Shown here: piece by piece, positions 1-12,100 of the stretch | How the letters are laid out: every line of letters starts with the position of its first letter | How positions within the stretch are numbered: the stretch's first letter is position 1 | Assembly: GCA_037074505.1 (NCBI GenBank) | Contig: CM073487.1 | Location: 34,137,501 to 34,201,500 of the forward strand | Source: Albizia julibrissin | Taxonomy: Eukaryota > Streptophyta > Magnoliopsida > Fabales > Fabaceae | Reading direction: 5' to 3' | DNA: 64,000 bases | Notes under the pieces: generated by a model | Told to the model about the DNA's origin: nothing | Databases searched by the model: none | What the model saw: only the letters and a program-made list of their open reading frames with translations | Program-made: the position numbers and the translations under genes

Positions 1-1474
1 TTCCTTTTAAATCCAATGGAACCATTAGAAATACAAAATTGTAGCTCCTTCTCATGGTTCTATGCCAGGACAAAATAATGGGAAAGAAAAGGGAAAAATG
101 TGTTCTTATGCATTCAAGCCATAAACTCCTTCCTTTTCACTCCTAATTACATGTTTAATCATTTAAACATACATTGGACATGTTTTAAAAAAATTTGGAC
201 TGTGTGACCCCTTAAGGTTTTATCTTCTAAATTTTACAAAACAACCAAATCCAAGCCAAAATCAACAACAACAACAACATCATATAGCACAAGAGAATCA
301 AGTTTATGAGATAGCCACTTGATTTTACAACTTTCTCTCTCTAAAATGCCTCTAAACTCTCTCTCCTCTCTCTTGATTTGGCTTGCTATCCATGGATTTC
401 AAGAAGAAAAGGTTAAAGGAGGTTCTAAGAAGTTTAGAAGGCAAGAACACTAGGTTTTCAAGCATCTTACCTTGAGTTTTTGGCTCTTGAATGCTTAGTC
501 AACTTGAGTTCTCTTGTTTTGCTCTCTATGTTCTTCGTCCAACTCTCCCTCTCTCTTGATATAACTTGACCAAAATGTGTCTTAATAGAAAAGATAAGAA
601 GCTATTAAAATATCACATTTCTACCTCTTTAGGATATAATATTTTAATACAATCACCATGTGCTTTTTATTAATCATTATCTTTTCTCTTTCTCCATTTC
701 TTTTTGAAAGTAAATGCATCTTGGAATGGCAAGAGAAGAGGTGTTATAATATCTTCATGCTTTTCCTTGCAATTAATATGTAAGAGAGCTCTTTATGACA
801 AGTTAATTTTGACTTTTTAAACCTAAACTTTACTTGGCCATAAATTGCTCCCTTCTTGATTCAATTTAGACCATGTATTTGATTTCTCCAATATTTCCCT
901 TTGTTGATCATAGCTTCATCTTGAAATGGAGAAGGAAAAGCTCTCTCAGTATCTCTATCTATTCCCTTGCAATTAGTATATAAAGGCTCCTTTATGGCAA
1001 TTGCTTTTTTGACTTTTCAAGAATAATTTTACTTGGCTATAAATCCTCCTTTCCTTGATTCATTTTAAGCCAAGAATTTTTATTTATCCATTGCCCTCCT
1101 CTTTTAACCGAAAATATCAAGGGAATAAGGGAAATATTTATTGCTTCTTACATTATTGGCAAATTATCATTTTGCCCTTACATTTTATTATTTTTGTATT
1201 AAATCATGTCTTCCTTCCTTTTTACTTGTTTTGGCCAAAATTAATGCAATATAATTGGGCCAGTATTTGTGATCTCTCATGCTCCAATTTGAGTTACAAT
1301 ATTAAGCATTTAAGTAGACAAAAGTTGCGCCTTCGTGTCTTAACTTAGTCAATTATATGTAACTACCGATTAGAGTATTTTCATAATTTTATGTACACCA
1401 CAATACACCATTTTATTTCACTAAATGTCACAAATACATTCAAGGAATATTGGTGGAAAAAGTAGGTTATTACA
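1..1474 (-). mobile_element. 3' LTR (partial) of Ty3/gypsy element 1
   Basis: Read on the minus strand, the polyprotein remnant at 1515-3495 is followed by a purine-rich tract (polypurine tract, about 1475-1486) and then by TGTAATAACC at 1474, the usual start of an LTR of this group. The LTR therefore runs leftwards from 1474. Its other end was not found and may lie outside the window. It is AT-rich with no coding capacity I can support. It does not share obvious sequence with LTR-A, LTR-B or LTR-C elsewhere in the window. Confidence 0.65.
717..1110. repeat. Two-copy tandem repeat, about 197 bp unit, inside the LTR
   Basis: The stretch around 763-880 (CCTTGCAATTAATATG, then TTTGACTTTT, then TTACTTGGC) recurs in the same order around 961-1080. 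The spacing is about 197 bp. The copies have diverged. It is an internal duplication of the LTR with no sign of coding. Confidence 0.6.
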
Positions 1475-1514
1475 ACTTTCCCCTCGTTCAATAAATTTCG
1501 TCCCCGAAATTTAT

Positions 1515-3495
1515 TACATCTCATGAGGCATAAATTCCGGGTAAAGCCTTTTCATATCTTCTTCTATTTCCCATGTCGCTTCCCTTGGAGATAGTCCCTT
1601 CTAGACCACCTTCACAAATGGTATGTTGCGATGTTTAAGCCACCTTTCTTATCTATCAATGATTTGTTCTGGCTTAGCCTCGTAAGTGAGATGGTCTCGC
1701 ATATCTACATCTTCATACTCAATAACATGCCGGGGGTTTGGTTGGTACTTCTTCAATTGTGTAACATGGAAAACGTCATGCAATTTGCTTAGGTTCAGAG
1801 GTAGAGCAATCTGGTATGCTACAAGCCCAATTCTTGACAAAATCTCAAACGGCCCGATGTAACTAGGGCTTAGCTTCTTTCTCTTTACCGCCCTTCCGAC
1901 ACCGATGACAGGTGAAACCTTTAGAAATACATGATCGTCGACCTGAAACTCTAACGGTCTTCTCCGCTTGTTGACATAGCTCTTTTGCAGGCTCTGGGCT
2001 GCAAGCAATCTCTGCTTAATGAATCTAATCTGCTCAGTAGTCTGATCTACTATATCTGGCCCATACAACCTTCTTTCTGATAATTCCATCCAGTAGAGAG
2101 GGGATGGCACTTCCTCCCTATGGAACCATCTGAATGCTTACATGATAGCTATTATTGTAATCGAATTCCGTAAAGGGAAGGTAGTGATCCAAACTTCCCT
2201 TGAAGTCTATCACGCAAGCTCTCAACATATCCTCTAGCATCTGGATAGTTCTCTCCGTCTGTCCATCTTTGTGGGGATGATAGGTCATACTGAATTTCAT
2301 TTTAGTACCCAGAGTTTCATGCAGAGATCTCCAAAATCTTGAAGTGAAACAAGGATCTCTGTCAGAAATTATACTCTTTGGCGTCCCATGGAGTCTCACT
2401 ATCTCTCTGATGTAAATCTCTACCAATTTATAGGGAGAATAGCTGGCGTTGATCGGTATGAAATGCGCTGACTTCATGAAACAATCAACAATTACCCAAA
2501 TTGCATCATGATTCTGGATTATGGGTAACCCTCCCACAAGATCCATGGTCGCGCTTTCCTACTTCTACTTTGGAATCTTGGGACTCTGAAGCAATCCTGG
2601 TGGTTTCTAGTGATCAATTTTTATCTTCTGGCAGGTAAGACATCATGCCACATATTCTGTCACGTCTTTTTTCAATCTAGGCCACCAGTACATCACCTTC
2701 AAGTCGTGGTACATTTTTACCATCCCTGGATGGAGGATGTATCCACTCTTGTGCACATCATCTAGCATTTTCTGCCTCATATCAGTTTTCAATATAACAT
2801 AGATTCTCCTCTTGTATTGAACCAGTCTACTAGGTGTAAGATCGTAGTCCCGAGTCTCTCCTTGTTCGATCATAGTCCTGATAGATTGTTCTTGCTCATC
2901 TTGCATTTGAGCTTCTGCAATCTCAGCCTTCAGATTACTTTCCGCTTGGCTAATACTATAACTAGCACAGATGATTTGATTTGGCAGGTTAGATCTCAAA
3001 AATATTTTATTAATTTCCTCTCCTGTATCATCATAGCTTCCACCTGCACTTCCTTTTGACTAAGAACATTAGCAACAATATTGGCTTTTCCTGAGTGATA
3101 CTTGATCTCTAGGTTGTAGTCTTTTAACAACTCCATCCACCTGCGTTGTCTTATGTTGAGCTCTTTCTGATCATATATATACTTAAGACTTTTGTGGTCA
3201 CAATACAGTTCAACAACCACCTCATATAGGTAGTGTCACAAAACTTTTAGCACAAACACAATTGCCGCCAACTCCAAATTATATGTTGGATAATTCATCT
3301 CATGAGGTTTCAACTGCCGAGAGGCATAGGCCACCACTCTGCCCTACTACATCAGGACACATCCTAGTCCCTGCTGGCTAGCATCACTGTAGACCACATA
3401 GGTCAACTCGGATCATAGATAATCAACACAGGTGTAATTGTCAACCTCTCCTTTAGGTCAATGAAGCTCTTCTCACATCGATTGTCCTTTTTATA
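1515..3495 (-). pseudogene. Ty3/gypsy pol remnant 1 (RNase H, integrase, chromodomain)
   Basis: Broken polyprotein of a chromodomain-bearing Ty3/gypsy retrotransposon, read right to left. From 3480 to 3000 there is the end of reverse transcriptase and RNase H (DHKSLKYI, RQRRWMELLKDYNLEIKYHSGKAN). The usual ADALSR motif reads ANVLSQ, so a conserved acidic residue is lost. From 2999 to 2640 is the integrase zinc-binding part. From 2546 to 2118 is the integrase core with a D,D,E set in MDLVGGLP, SDRDPCFTSRFW and GQTERT. From 2110 to 1649 is the integrase C-terminal region (DVFHVTQLKKY). From 1650 to 1515 is a chromodomain-like tail (PREATWE) with a stop codon just before it. Several frame breaks separate these parts, and the reverse transcriptase catalytic region, protease and gag are missing. 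The element is truncated near 3495 and cannot be autonomous. Confidence 0.9.
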
Positions 3496-4019
3496 AGAGC
3501 TCAAAATTTGAATTTGCTTGGACATTTTTATAAGAACCCAACTATTTTGTCTCAATATTTAATGATTTTTTTTTCATTTGTACCTCTCATTAATTATATA
3601 TATTACATTAATTAAAGAGTTGATGATCCTTATGTTAACCCTATTTCTCTCCACTACTTGTCTCTTATAAATAAAGGCATACTTAAAAGAAAAATTTTTA
3701 TTTTAAGATATTTATTACTTTTAATTAATTTTAACTAATATCTTAAACCGCATAATTCTATCGACTGTCTAGAGACTATCTATCTTTTATTCCCTCACAC
3801 CAGATACACTCTTGTAACACATTCTTAAGAAACGTGAATTACTCAAACCATTTTTGTTCGTTAATTTCAATTATTGAACTAAGTGACTAAATAATCTCAT
3901 CAAGTTCAAAAAATCTTGATGACTTTCCAAGCGGACCATAATTTGGCATTCGAGAGAACTAGCCTGGAGAACACAAACTATAAAATCTTGACTTTCTTGG
4001 TACAGTTCCTATTTCAAGG
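3496..4019. other. AT-rich spacer without a gene
   Basis: Between the truncated gypsy element and the 3' flank of F-box pseudogene 1. No coding signal, RNA gene or terminal repeat was recognised here. Confidence 0.5.
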
Positions 4020-4543
4020 ACATGTTTAGAAACTTAGAATGTCATATTGAAGTTCTTCGGATAAGAAGAATTGAATAGCATAACAAAAAAAAAAAAAAAT
4101 CGTTACTTACCTAAACATAATTGACAAGTGACTCAGATTTCCAAATGAAGCTCAATGGCCTCTTCAGATAAAGACTTGAAAACGGATTGCCTACACAAAA
4201 TAAATAACATACAGAAGACCCATTAATTTCACGTTACACTCTTTTAGCACTTCTCTGTTGATCTATCTCACTAACATAGTCTTTTGAAAATTTGTTGAGG
4301 AATGGTGACCCATCTTTTTGTGGGAAATACCAAGTTTAACAAACTATTTACAAGCCAATCATCCTCAAACACAGATCCAAAATAGTTCTAACTGCCTTGG
4401 ATGCATGACTAGGTAGCCCCTAAACATTACTACACATTAACCATACATAATAGTCCTATTACCGAAAATAAACAGAATAAAAACCATCCCAAAAAGAACA
4501 GAAGCATGCAGACTTCAACAATACCCAACTACATCTGAAGATT

Positions 4544-5940
4544 TCAGCTAAATAAAAACCTGCAGTGCTCAGAGCCTCTAGGACACGAGGCTAAATCAAT
4601 GAGACAGTTGTACTTCTCACTTGCATCAATATCACCACAGCGAATGGAAATGGTCCTCAGAACTCTAGCATTCTCCATAAATGTATCTTGCAATTTCGAA
4701 CTCGCATTCCCAGCCTTCGTATCCTCCAAGAGTGAATTCCTTTAGATGTGCTGAAAGACATTGAGGAACGTCCAGTTTTGGTTCCATCAACGCTCCCTCC
4801 CCATCAGGATCAACATAAATCTGAGCACAAATATGAAAGTTAGAAATTAACCACAGAGAAGGTAATGTGCACACAATCAAGTTGAAATTAAGAAGTTAAC
4901 CTCATCAATTACAAGAATTTCAAGCTTGGGGCAGCTTCGTAGACATTCCACTATCAAATTCAAGTGTTTGTCATCAAGACTTGAAATTTCTAAGTGGGTT
5001 AATTTGTCAAATTTAGGGGTATCACGTACAGGTGACTCGTCCTATATTAGGAAGACCAAGCTTAATTGGTTATAAAATTATAGAATGAAAAGCAATAATG
5101 TGAATCAGCATCATTCATACCACATTTAATTGTAGGCGTGTTACGTTGGTCAAAGCTTTTGAAGTAATTAGAAAGGAAGGAACACTAGCTGAAACCAAAT
5201 GTTCAAGCTTTTCAATATTCACAGTGAAACCTTCTTCCGCCTCCTCCTCCTCCTCCTCTTCCTCCCCCTCCTCCTCCTCACCACCACCATCATCATCCCC
5301 CCTCAGATCTAATACCAATTCTTCAAGAAAAGCACATCCCGACAGAAGATTTGCCAAACATTCATAATCTGGAAGATTAACTTTTACCAAATGCATGACT
5401 TTAAGCGAAGGCAAGCTAACAGAAGAAGGAATATTCACTCTAACCCCATCCAACTTTTGTACTACTATTGAAAATGCTCGACGGCACTACAATGTACTCA
5501 TTATAGTAAGTGCATAGCTCAAAATGCTCAACTTTGCGATATATAACTGTGCTAATCCAAACATTAATCTTAGTGGGGGAAACCCTTCTATAATTGAAGC
5601 TTTTACCTTTTTGTTGTACACAAAATCTCGGACACTTGAGTCGGAACTTTTCTATAGGTTTCGAATCTGCCATTAACAGGACTGCATCCACAAACTGAAA
5701 GAAGTCAAGACTATAAATTCCTGTATCTTCAAAGTCAAAAGTGCGCATTGAATGCCAAAGTGGTCTCCACCTCTTGGACAAAAGGCTTGTGGCAACAACT
5801 TCTCTTGTTGGAAGAAAAGATAGGATATGGTGAAGTAAAGAGTCTGGTAAGCTACTAATCCTATCAATCACAATTACTTCACTTTCACTTTTTTCTCGCT
5901 CAGACATTGTTTTTAAATGTCTCCTCCCTATTTTTTCCAT
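4544..5940 (-). pseudogene. F-box/LRR/FBD pseudogene 1, two frame breaks
   Basis: F-box proteins of this type are substrate-recognition subunits of SCF ubiquitin ligases. Exon 1 runs from an ATG at 5940 to a GT donor after 5121. It starts with the F-box (DRISSLPDSLLHHILSFLPT, residues about 26-45, then SLLSKRWRPLW) and continues with LRR-like segments (LPSLKVMHLVKVNL, CAFLEELVLD). Exon 2 is 5041-4901 (THLEISS, CPKLEILVIDE) and exon 3 is 4820-4544 with the FBD domain (VPQCLSAHLKEF, GGYEGWECE, MENARVLRTISI). Both introns have GT-AG ends. Two breaks are seen. Near 5450-5465 the frame shifts after SSIFNSS, where family members have a few more residues. Near 4677-4682 one extra T puts the second half of the FBD out of frame. 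A run of Glu and Asp from a CTC/CTT microsatellite interrupts the LRR part. Sequencing error could explain one break but hardly both. Confidence 0.88.
5229..5300. repeat. (CTC)n/(CTT)n microsatellite coding for an acidic run
   Basis: A trinucleotide-like CTC/CTT/CAC tract on the plus strand. On the minus strand it reads as GGGEEEEGEEEEEEEEAEEG inside exon 1 of F-box pseudogene 1. Pseudogene 2 lacks it at the matching place (LLLNDLDVPNIG), so it expanded in this copy after the duplication or was lost from the other. Confidence 0.85.
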
Positions 5941-6792
5941 GAACTTAATTATGGTGCAGTAACTCGGAGAAAGTAGGGATGGAAAAAGCTTTTAGATGAG
6001 GATCACTAGGGATAATCACAATTTAATGTAGCCCACTACCACCAAAATATTGATTTATTTCAATGAGCATATTTCCAGGTCCACAATGCCCCATGAGACA
6101 AATAACTTCTGCTGTCCAAACATGAGGGCAAAAACGGCCCACATTATCAAGCTATTAAAATTGCATCTGTTTGAACTCAACCATAGCCGAATGTTTACCA
6201 AAGCCTTAAGACACGTTTAGAAACTCCTCTGCTGAAAGGTCTATCCATTGGAAAGTAAAAAACTTCAATAAGCAAAGTAAGATAGAAATAAGCCATTTTT
6301 CAAGAAATATGCTAACATTGTGATGTAAAACACACACACTTACACAACAACAACAACTGCAAACAGATTTGATTTAGAGAGAAAACATATATAAACAGTG
6401 AGGGAAAAGGGGGAGAACGAACAGAGGAATGAGGAGGGGGATGAAGAAAAAATCAGAACTGGAGAGGGGAGTGAGAGACTGATGAGGAGGAACAGAATGG
6501 AGGGCGAACAATCAGAACGTGGGGTAAGAGAGAACTCACGTAGCAGCCATAATTTTTTTCATCCAAGTCTGTTTAATACAAGTGAAAGCTTAGCTATATA
6601 TGGTGGGAGCTTTCCTTCTTATGAAGAAAGCTTCTTAACTCCCTATACAGGAACCTAAAATACAACTTGCAATAATAGCTATAAGAAGCAAAAGATGACT
6701 CTCAAAAAGTTGATAAAAAGCAATGCTTAAGGTAGAAGAAACCCTAAAATATGATCAAAACGCAAAAGCTAAGTTATAATCAAACTGAAAAG

Positions 6793-6807
6793 GGGGGGGG
6801 GGGGGGA
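6793..6807. repeat. poly-G tract
   Basis: An uninterrupted run of about 15 G within the leader intron of F-box locus 1. It is a simple repeat and prone to length variation. The corresponding stretch in locus 2 (near 19310) lacks it. Confidence 0.8.
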
Positions 6808-7015
6808 GCACATCTGCAACAAAAGCTTATCCAAAGAAATTCGAGGCAGCATACATCAACCAAACAGACCCACCGAGAGAAAATGTGTTAAGATCATTAA
6901 GCAAAAAATAAAAAAGAAAAGCCGTACTAATAGGCACGAATTTAGGTCAGTAAACCAGGTCATACGATGCCTAATCACATAGATGAAAAGAAAAAGTGAG
7001 ATAGGGAAAAGATAC

Positions 7016-7140
7016 CTGGAAGTGTCTCATAGGCACAAACAACTAATATCAGTCTCGCTGTGGATTGTCTAACCTTACACAGTGGAGAACGACGGCGGTT
7101 GAAGAGAGGAGCTCCGAGTCGAAGGATTGTGCTTTCCAGA
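7016..7140 (-). other. Putative 5' untranslated leader exon of F-box locus 1
   Basis: On the minus strand, CTTCCAG is followed by GTATCTTTTCC at 7015, a good splice donor. The region is G/C-richer than its surroundings and is preserved in the duplicate at 19582-19715 with the same donor. A leader intron of about 1.07 kb would run from 7015 to just upstream of the ATG at 5940. The exon is inferred only from the donor and its conservation. The transcription start was not identified. Confidence 0.5.
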
Positions 7141-8319
7141 AGGTCGGTCTATTCTATATTTCTTTGATTCTATCATAGCTAACAAGTTTTTTTTTTTTTT
7201 TAAACCTCTTCGAAGACTTATTTGAAATTAAATATTACCTAGCATATAGATAACTAATTTATAATATTAACAAAAAATAAAAAATGGTTAAATTAGTTAT
7301 TGACAACGAATAAGGGTAAGTTTCCGTAAAATAACTTATTTACTCATATGCAGATGAAAAACACTTTAACATGCACTATCAATATAAATACTTTAATAAA
7401 TTATAAATTTAGAAGATAAAATTATTTAAAGATTTATATTTACAATCAAATCTCATCTCTAGACTTTTACTAGTTCTTATATTAAGAAAAAGAAGCAAAA
7501 GTCATACTTCCTCTTGTCATTAATGTAAAATATATATAGAGGGTCTTAATCCTAAATATAAAAAATATTTTTTATATTTATTAATATTTTTTAATTTATC
7601 CGTATTAATGTTTTCTAAATAATAATTAAGAAGGAGAGTGAATGAGAGAATTAAGGAAGATAACTATAGTATTTTAGTAAATACATGTCATATTAACTAA
7701 TTCAAATAACTTTCTTAATTTATTTTAATTAGATAAACATGTCTTATATTAAGAAGAGGGAGTGACTTTTGTTGAACTATAATGAGACTATCCATAAAAA
7801 GAAAAGATTAGAACGTGATCAAGACCAAATGGATTAATTAGAAGGCATCACGGGGAAAATTTATCTGCCTTCCATTCTATGACACCATATATGCTCTTCT
7901 AACAAATTCCTCTGAAACGTTAATTGCTTCTCATAAAATAATAACGTCAATTACTCAACTTTCTGGGACGATCTCATTTGATGAACTTCAAAAAATAGGA
8001 AAAGACTGAGATATACTCCCAATTTCAATAATCCTATGAGATGAAATGTGAGTTCCCAATATAACATATTCAAAATTCATACAAAAAGACACAAAAGCCC
8101 TCACATTAATGTATATCTTTAAAGAAAAAGTAATAACCCCACTAATGTCGGAACAACAGCACTAGAGTGAATAATTATTTGGTAAAGTGGTTGGAGTGAA
8201 ATTTGATCCCAACCAATTGTTTGCCAAAAACATTTCTGCCTCAATGGTCACCAATACTTTTTCAATATATAAAATGTAAAACAAATATATAAGTTAACTT
8301 TTTATCTTTTACTTAAATT
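7141..8319. other. AT-rich intergenic stretch
   Basis: Between the two duplicated F-box loci. It contains a poly-T run at 7186-7202 and is AT-rich. No gene, RNA or transposon end was recognised. Confidence 0.5.
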
Positions 8320-8735
8320 CATTCACAAATTTTGTTAAAACATTCCTTACATTTAATTAGGTATTAGCAATTTTCATTTACTAAGCAACAAATCTATATT
8401 ATCATATCATTCACAACTTTTATTAAGACATTTTTCATATTTTATTAAATTTTAACAACTTTTATTTATCAAATAACAAATTTACTTTTTCAGTTCATTT
8501 ACAAGTTTTATTAAGAGATTCCCCATTGTTCAATAAATATTAATAACTTTCATTTACTAAATAAATAAATCCACGCTATCAAGCCATTCACGAATTTTGT
8601 TATGACATCCTCTAATTTTATTAGATTTTACCAATTTTACCTTATCAAGTAATAAATCCACTCTATTAGATCGTTCATAAATTTTATTAAGACATTCCAT
8701 ACATTTTATTAGGTATTACAACTTCCGTTCACTTT
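8320..8735. repeat. Degenerate tandem repeat, about 88 bp unit, five copies
   Basis: A motif of the form TTCACAAATTTTGTTAA, followed by ACATT...TTTATTA...TTA and ...AAATAAATC, recurs at about 8320, 8409, 8499, 8586 and 8674, which is a spacing of 87-90 bp. The copies are strongly diverged. No coding frame is preserved. Confidence 0.7.
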
Positions 8736-9188
8736 GAAATTATGGATTTATTAGTTGGTAAATAAAATATGTAGCAACTTAGAATGAAATATCGAAGTTC
8801 TTTAGAGAAGAAGAATTGAATAAGATAACATATGAAGATCGTCACTTAACTAAAAGTACTTGACAAGTAAAAGTCATAGTTAATGGTTATAGAACTCAAG
8901 TTATGTGCCCATTTCTTCCAACAAACACATCTAAAAAGTTTAATAATACATTGTTAACACTAATCAACAGAAACTGCATCTCTAATTCTATGCACATGTA
9001 TCTATAAAACGAGTTTTTGTTACATAGCAGAAACAGAATCAAAGTACGCTCCATCAAGAGTCCTGCAGTGCATCATGACACATCCTACAATAACTTCCTA
9101 CTCAAAATATTAATGATGATAAACAAAGGAAAAATGAACCTGAAAGGAACACTAACATGACTTCAACGACATGCTAGATCACATAAAT

Positions 9189-12100
9189 TTAGCTAAACAA
9201 AAGCCTGCAATTGGCAGAGGCTCTCGGGTATGAGGATAATTTTTTAAGCATCTGGTGCTTCGTCGTATCTTTGTGTATGTAATGAAGACTATTAATGAAG
9301 ATGCTCCTTAAAACTCTTGCATTCTTCATTATAAATGCTGCAACCTCAAGCTCACATCGCAAAGCCTCTGCATTTACCTAGACTAAATTTCTTCAGGTGT
9401 GAGGAAAGACATTGAGGAATATCAAGTATTGGTTCCTTCATGATCACCTCTGTCACCTCATTAAAAGAAACATCAATCTGACAACAGCCACTAAAGTTAG
9501 AAACAAATTAAGGAAAAGGTCACACAAAAATCAAGTTGAAATCAACGAACCTCATGAACTAAAAGAGTTTCAAGTTTGGGGCACTTTTGCAGACATTTCA
9601 CTATCACAATCCAATCACTTTTAGAACATGAAATTTCCATGTGGGTCAAATTGTAAAATGTTGGAACATCGTCATGAAGAGGTGACCACCAATCATCATG
9701 ACGACATGACCAACTTTTCTGCATTTCTGAAGGCCAAATGTAAATTATCTTCATTCATATATAGGGTTCAAATATAAATTCAAATCAGTCTCCATTACCT
9801 TAATCAACCGAAGAACTGTAACATCAGATAAAATCTGCTGACCTAAGGAGGGAGGGTTCAACACCTACAGAGACCAAATGTTCAAGCCTTATTGAGTTTG
9901 GAACCAATATTAGGTACATCTAAATCATTTAGTAGCAATTCCTCAAGAACAGCACATCCAGAAAGGAGATTTGCCATGCAGTCTAAATCATTAAATCGAA
10001 CACTTGCCAAATGCAAGACTTTAGGTGAAGGCAACTTAACCGGAGGAGTATTTATTGCAACTCCACTAAACTTCAAAATCTTATTGATATAGCAGCTAAA
10101 AATTCGAGTGGGCAACTCAACATCAAATCTACCATATGTAAAACAGAGCTCAAGATGCTCAACTTCACGATTTAAAGCTGCATTAATCCAAAAATTAATC
10201 CTAATAGGAGGAACTTCTAATTTTAAATTCAAATGTTTCTGTTTCCTTCTCTTTTCAAATACACGAAAACTCTCACACTCCAGACGAAACATTTGTTTGG
10301 GTTTCATGTAACATCCCAAAATTTATTTTGCGAATTAAATGCCTATTTTCCTGAAAATTCATGAAACAACAATAAATGGTCATAAATTAGATAAGGGAAA
10401 ATATTAAGGCTAAATGTGTATTATTAATAGGATAAAAATATACCTACATAAATATATTGTTAAAAACACACCCACACTTCCCATGCTTTCCATGCCATCC
10501 ATGCTTCCCATGCCACCCATGCTTCACATGCCACACTTGCTTCACATGCTCTTCACACATCACTCATGGCACACACTTCCCACACTACACACACAACCAT
10601 TAAAATAAACACCTCATGGCACACACACACATTTATTTAATAAACAAATACATATCCTTCCACTATAAATACAAGGCAACATACACACACTTCTCATTTT
10701 TCCATTCCATTCGGTCAAGTCACATAGAAGACTAGAGAAGTAGAAAATATAGAGAGAGAGAGAGAGAGACGTGAGTAAGAGAGAAGGAAGACTAAGGTGA
10801 GAATAATTGCCGGAGAAGTGGAAGAAGGAGAAGTCAGTCACCATAGGCAAGCCTTGAATATTATTTAGGTAAGTCTTTTATATCTTTTTCTATTGTTATA
10901 CAGTTGGTTTGGATTGTTTATGAGGATTTATAGTTGTTGGAAGTTGAGTGATTTTGAAATTAAGTTGCTATTATTTATGGTCAGAATAAGGTGTAGATAT
11001 ACAAGGAGTAAGAATTTGATAAATTTGATATCACCAATAGATTCTACATGAAAAATTATGTGAGAATACATGTGGTTGTAATTTTTGGATGATTATGTAT
11101 AAGTCAGGAATTTTTAGAAATTAAGAGGAGATGTTGTTCGGTTAGTTTTCTGAAATCATTTTGGTTATAAAATTCATTTCGTTAGTTAAAACTAGTCCAA
11201 AAATTATGAACCTTTACAGACATAACATAGACATAAGGAGCTTTAATTTGATATATAATATGTACCATTTGGATTAGTATATTGGAAGAAATGAATTTGT
11301 GAAGCTTAAGCACTGAATCTGGAACAAATTCTGGCATAGTTGTATTAATTGTGAATTCTGGAACTTTAGGCATGTAATCTCTAATAGTATGTATTTTTCC
11401 CTTCAATTATAATTAAATAGGGTCACACAGAATTTTGAACCACTCTATTTGGAAATTTTTGGATTTAGTTATGAATTTTTGAATTTAAGTACTGCCAGAT
11501 TATGTTTTTGGAAGGCAGATTGGTTGTGGTAAAATTTTGGAAAACCAACACTTTACCAAAAATTATGAAACTTTTCAGATTTATAGTATACAGTAAGGGA
11601 ATTAATTTTATAGGTGGATTATAATTTTTGGGCTTGTACATTAGAAGATATGAATTTTCAAAGTTGAGTTTATTTCTGAAAGAAAATTTGGAATAGGGGA
11701 GGTTTAGCGAATTTCTGGGAGTATTGTGTTATCATTGATCATATATAAGTATTTTTATATTAAAACACATTTAAATAGCTTCACATAGGCTTTGAAACCA
11801 ATCAATTTGGAATTTTCTAGATTTAATTCTGATTTTTCAAAGTTGACTGAAAAATCTGCCAGTTTTATGAAAAATAGTAAAAGTTGTATTGTGGAGAATT
11901 ATACTATGCAGAAATCACTGAAACTGAGATAACCACTAGAATATGGTTAAAGCAGTAGTAATGCAAGTAATAACCAATTACTTGTTAACTTTAATTTATA
12001 GGAATTGGTAATAGCCCGAGCCAGTTAAAAGTTTTGGATAAGAATCGGACTGAAAAAGGACCCAGGTAGTAACTCTTTCTTTCATACACTATGTGAGTAT

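Larger units (their letters stand above)
4020..7140 (-). repeat. Segmental duplication, unit 1 (F-box locus 1)
   Basis: This stretch matches 8770-19721 in the same order once the insertions there are set aside. The 3' flank shares an ACTTAGAATG...GAAGTTCTT...AGAAGAATTGAATA block (4030-4080 against 8770-8825). The F-box exons match. The upstream region shares ATTAAAATTGCAT, then CAAAGAAATTC with GGCAGCATA, then GATACCTGGAAG (6150, 6835 and 7011 against 18835, 19350 and 19577). The duplication therefore covers a whole locus, from 3' flank to leader exon. Confidence 0.8.

Noticed and set aside
1055..1348. 97-codon open stretch, plus strand
   Set aside because: It lies in an LTR; composition is AT-rich and there is no known domain.
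6398..6658. 86-codon open stretch, plus strand, rich in Glu and Arg
   Set aside because: It comes from a GA-rich tract in the leader intron of F-box locus 1; the duplicate locus does not keep it.
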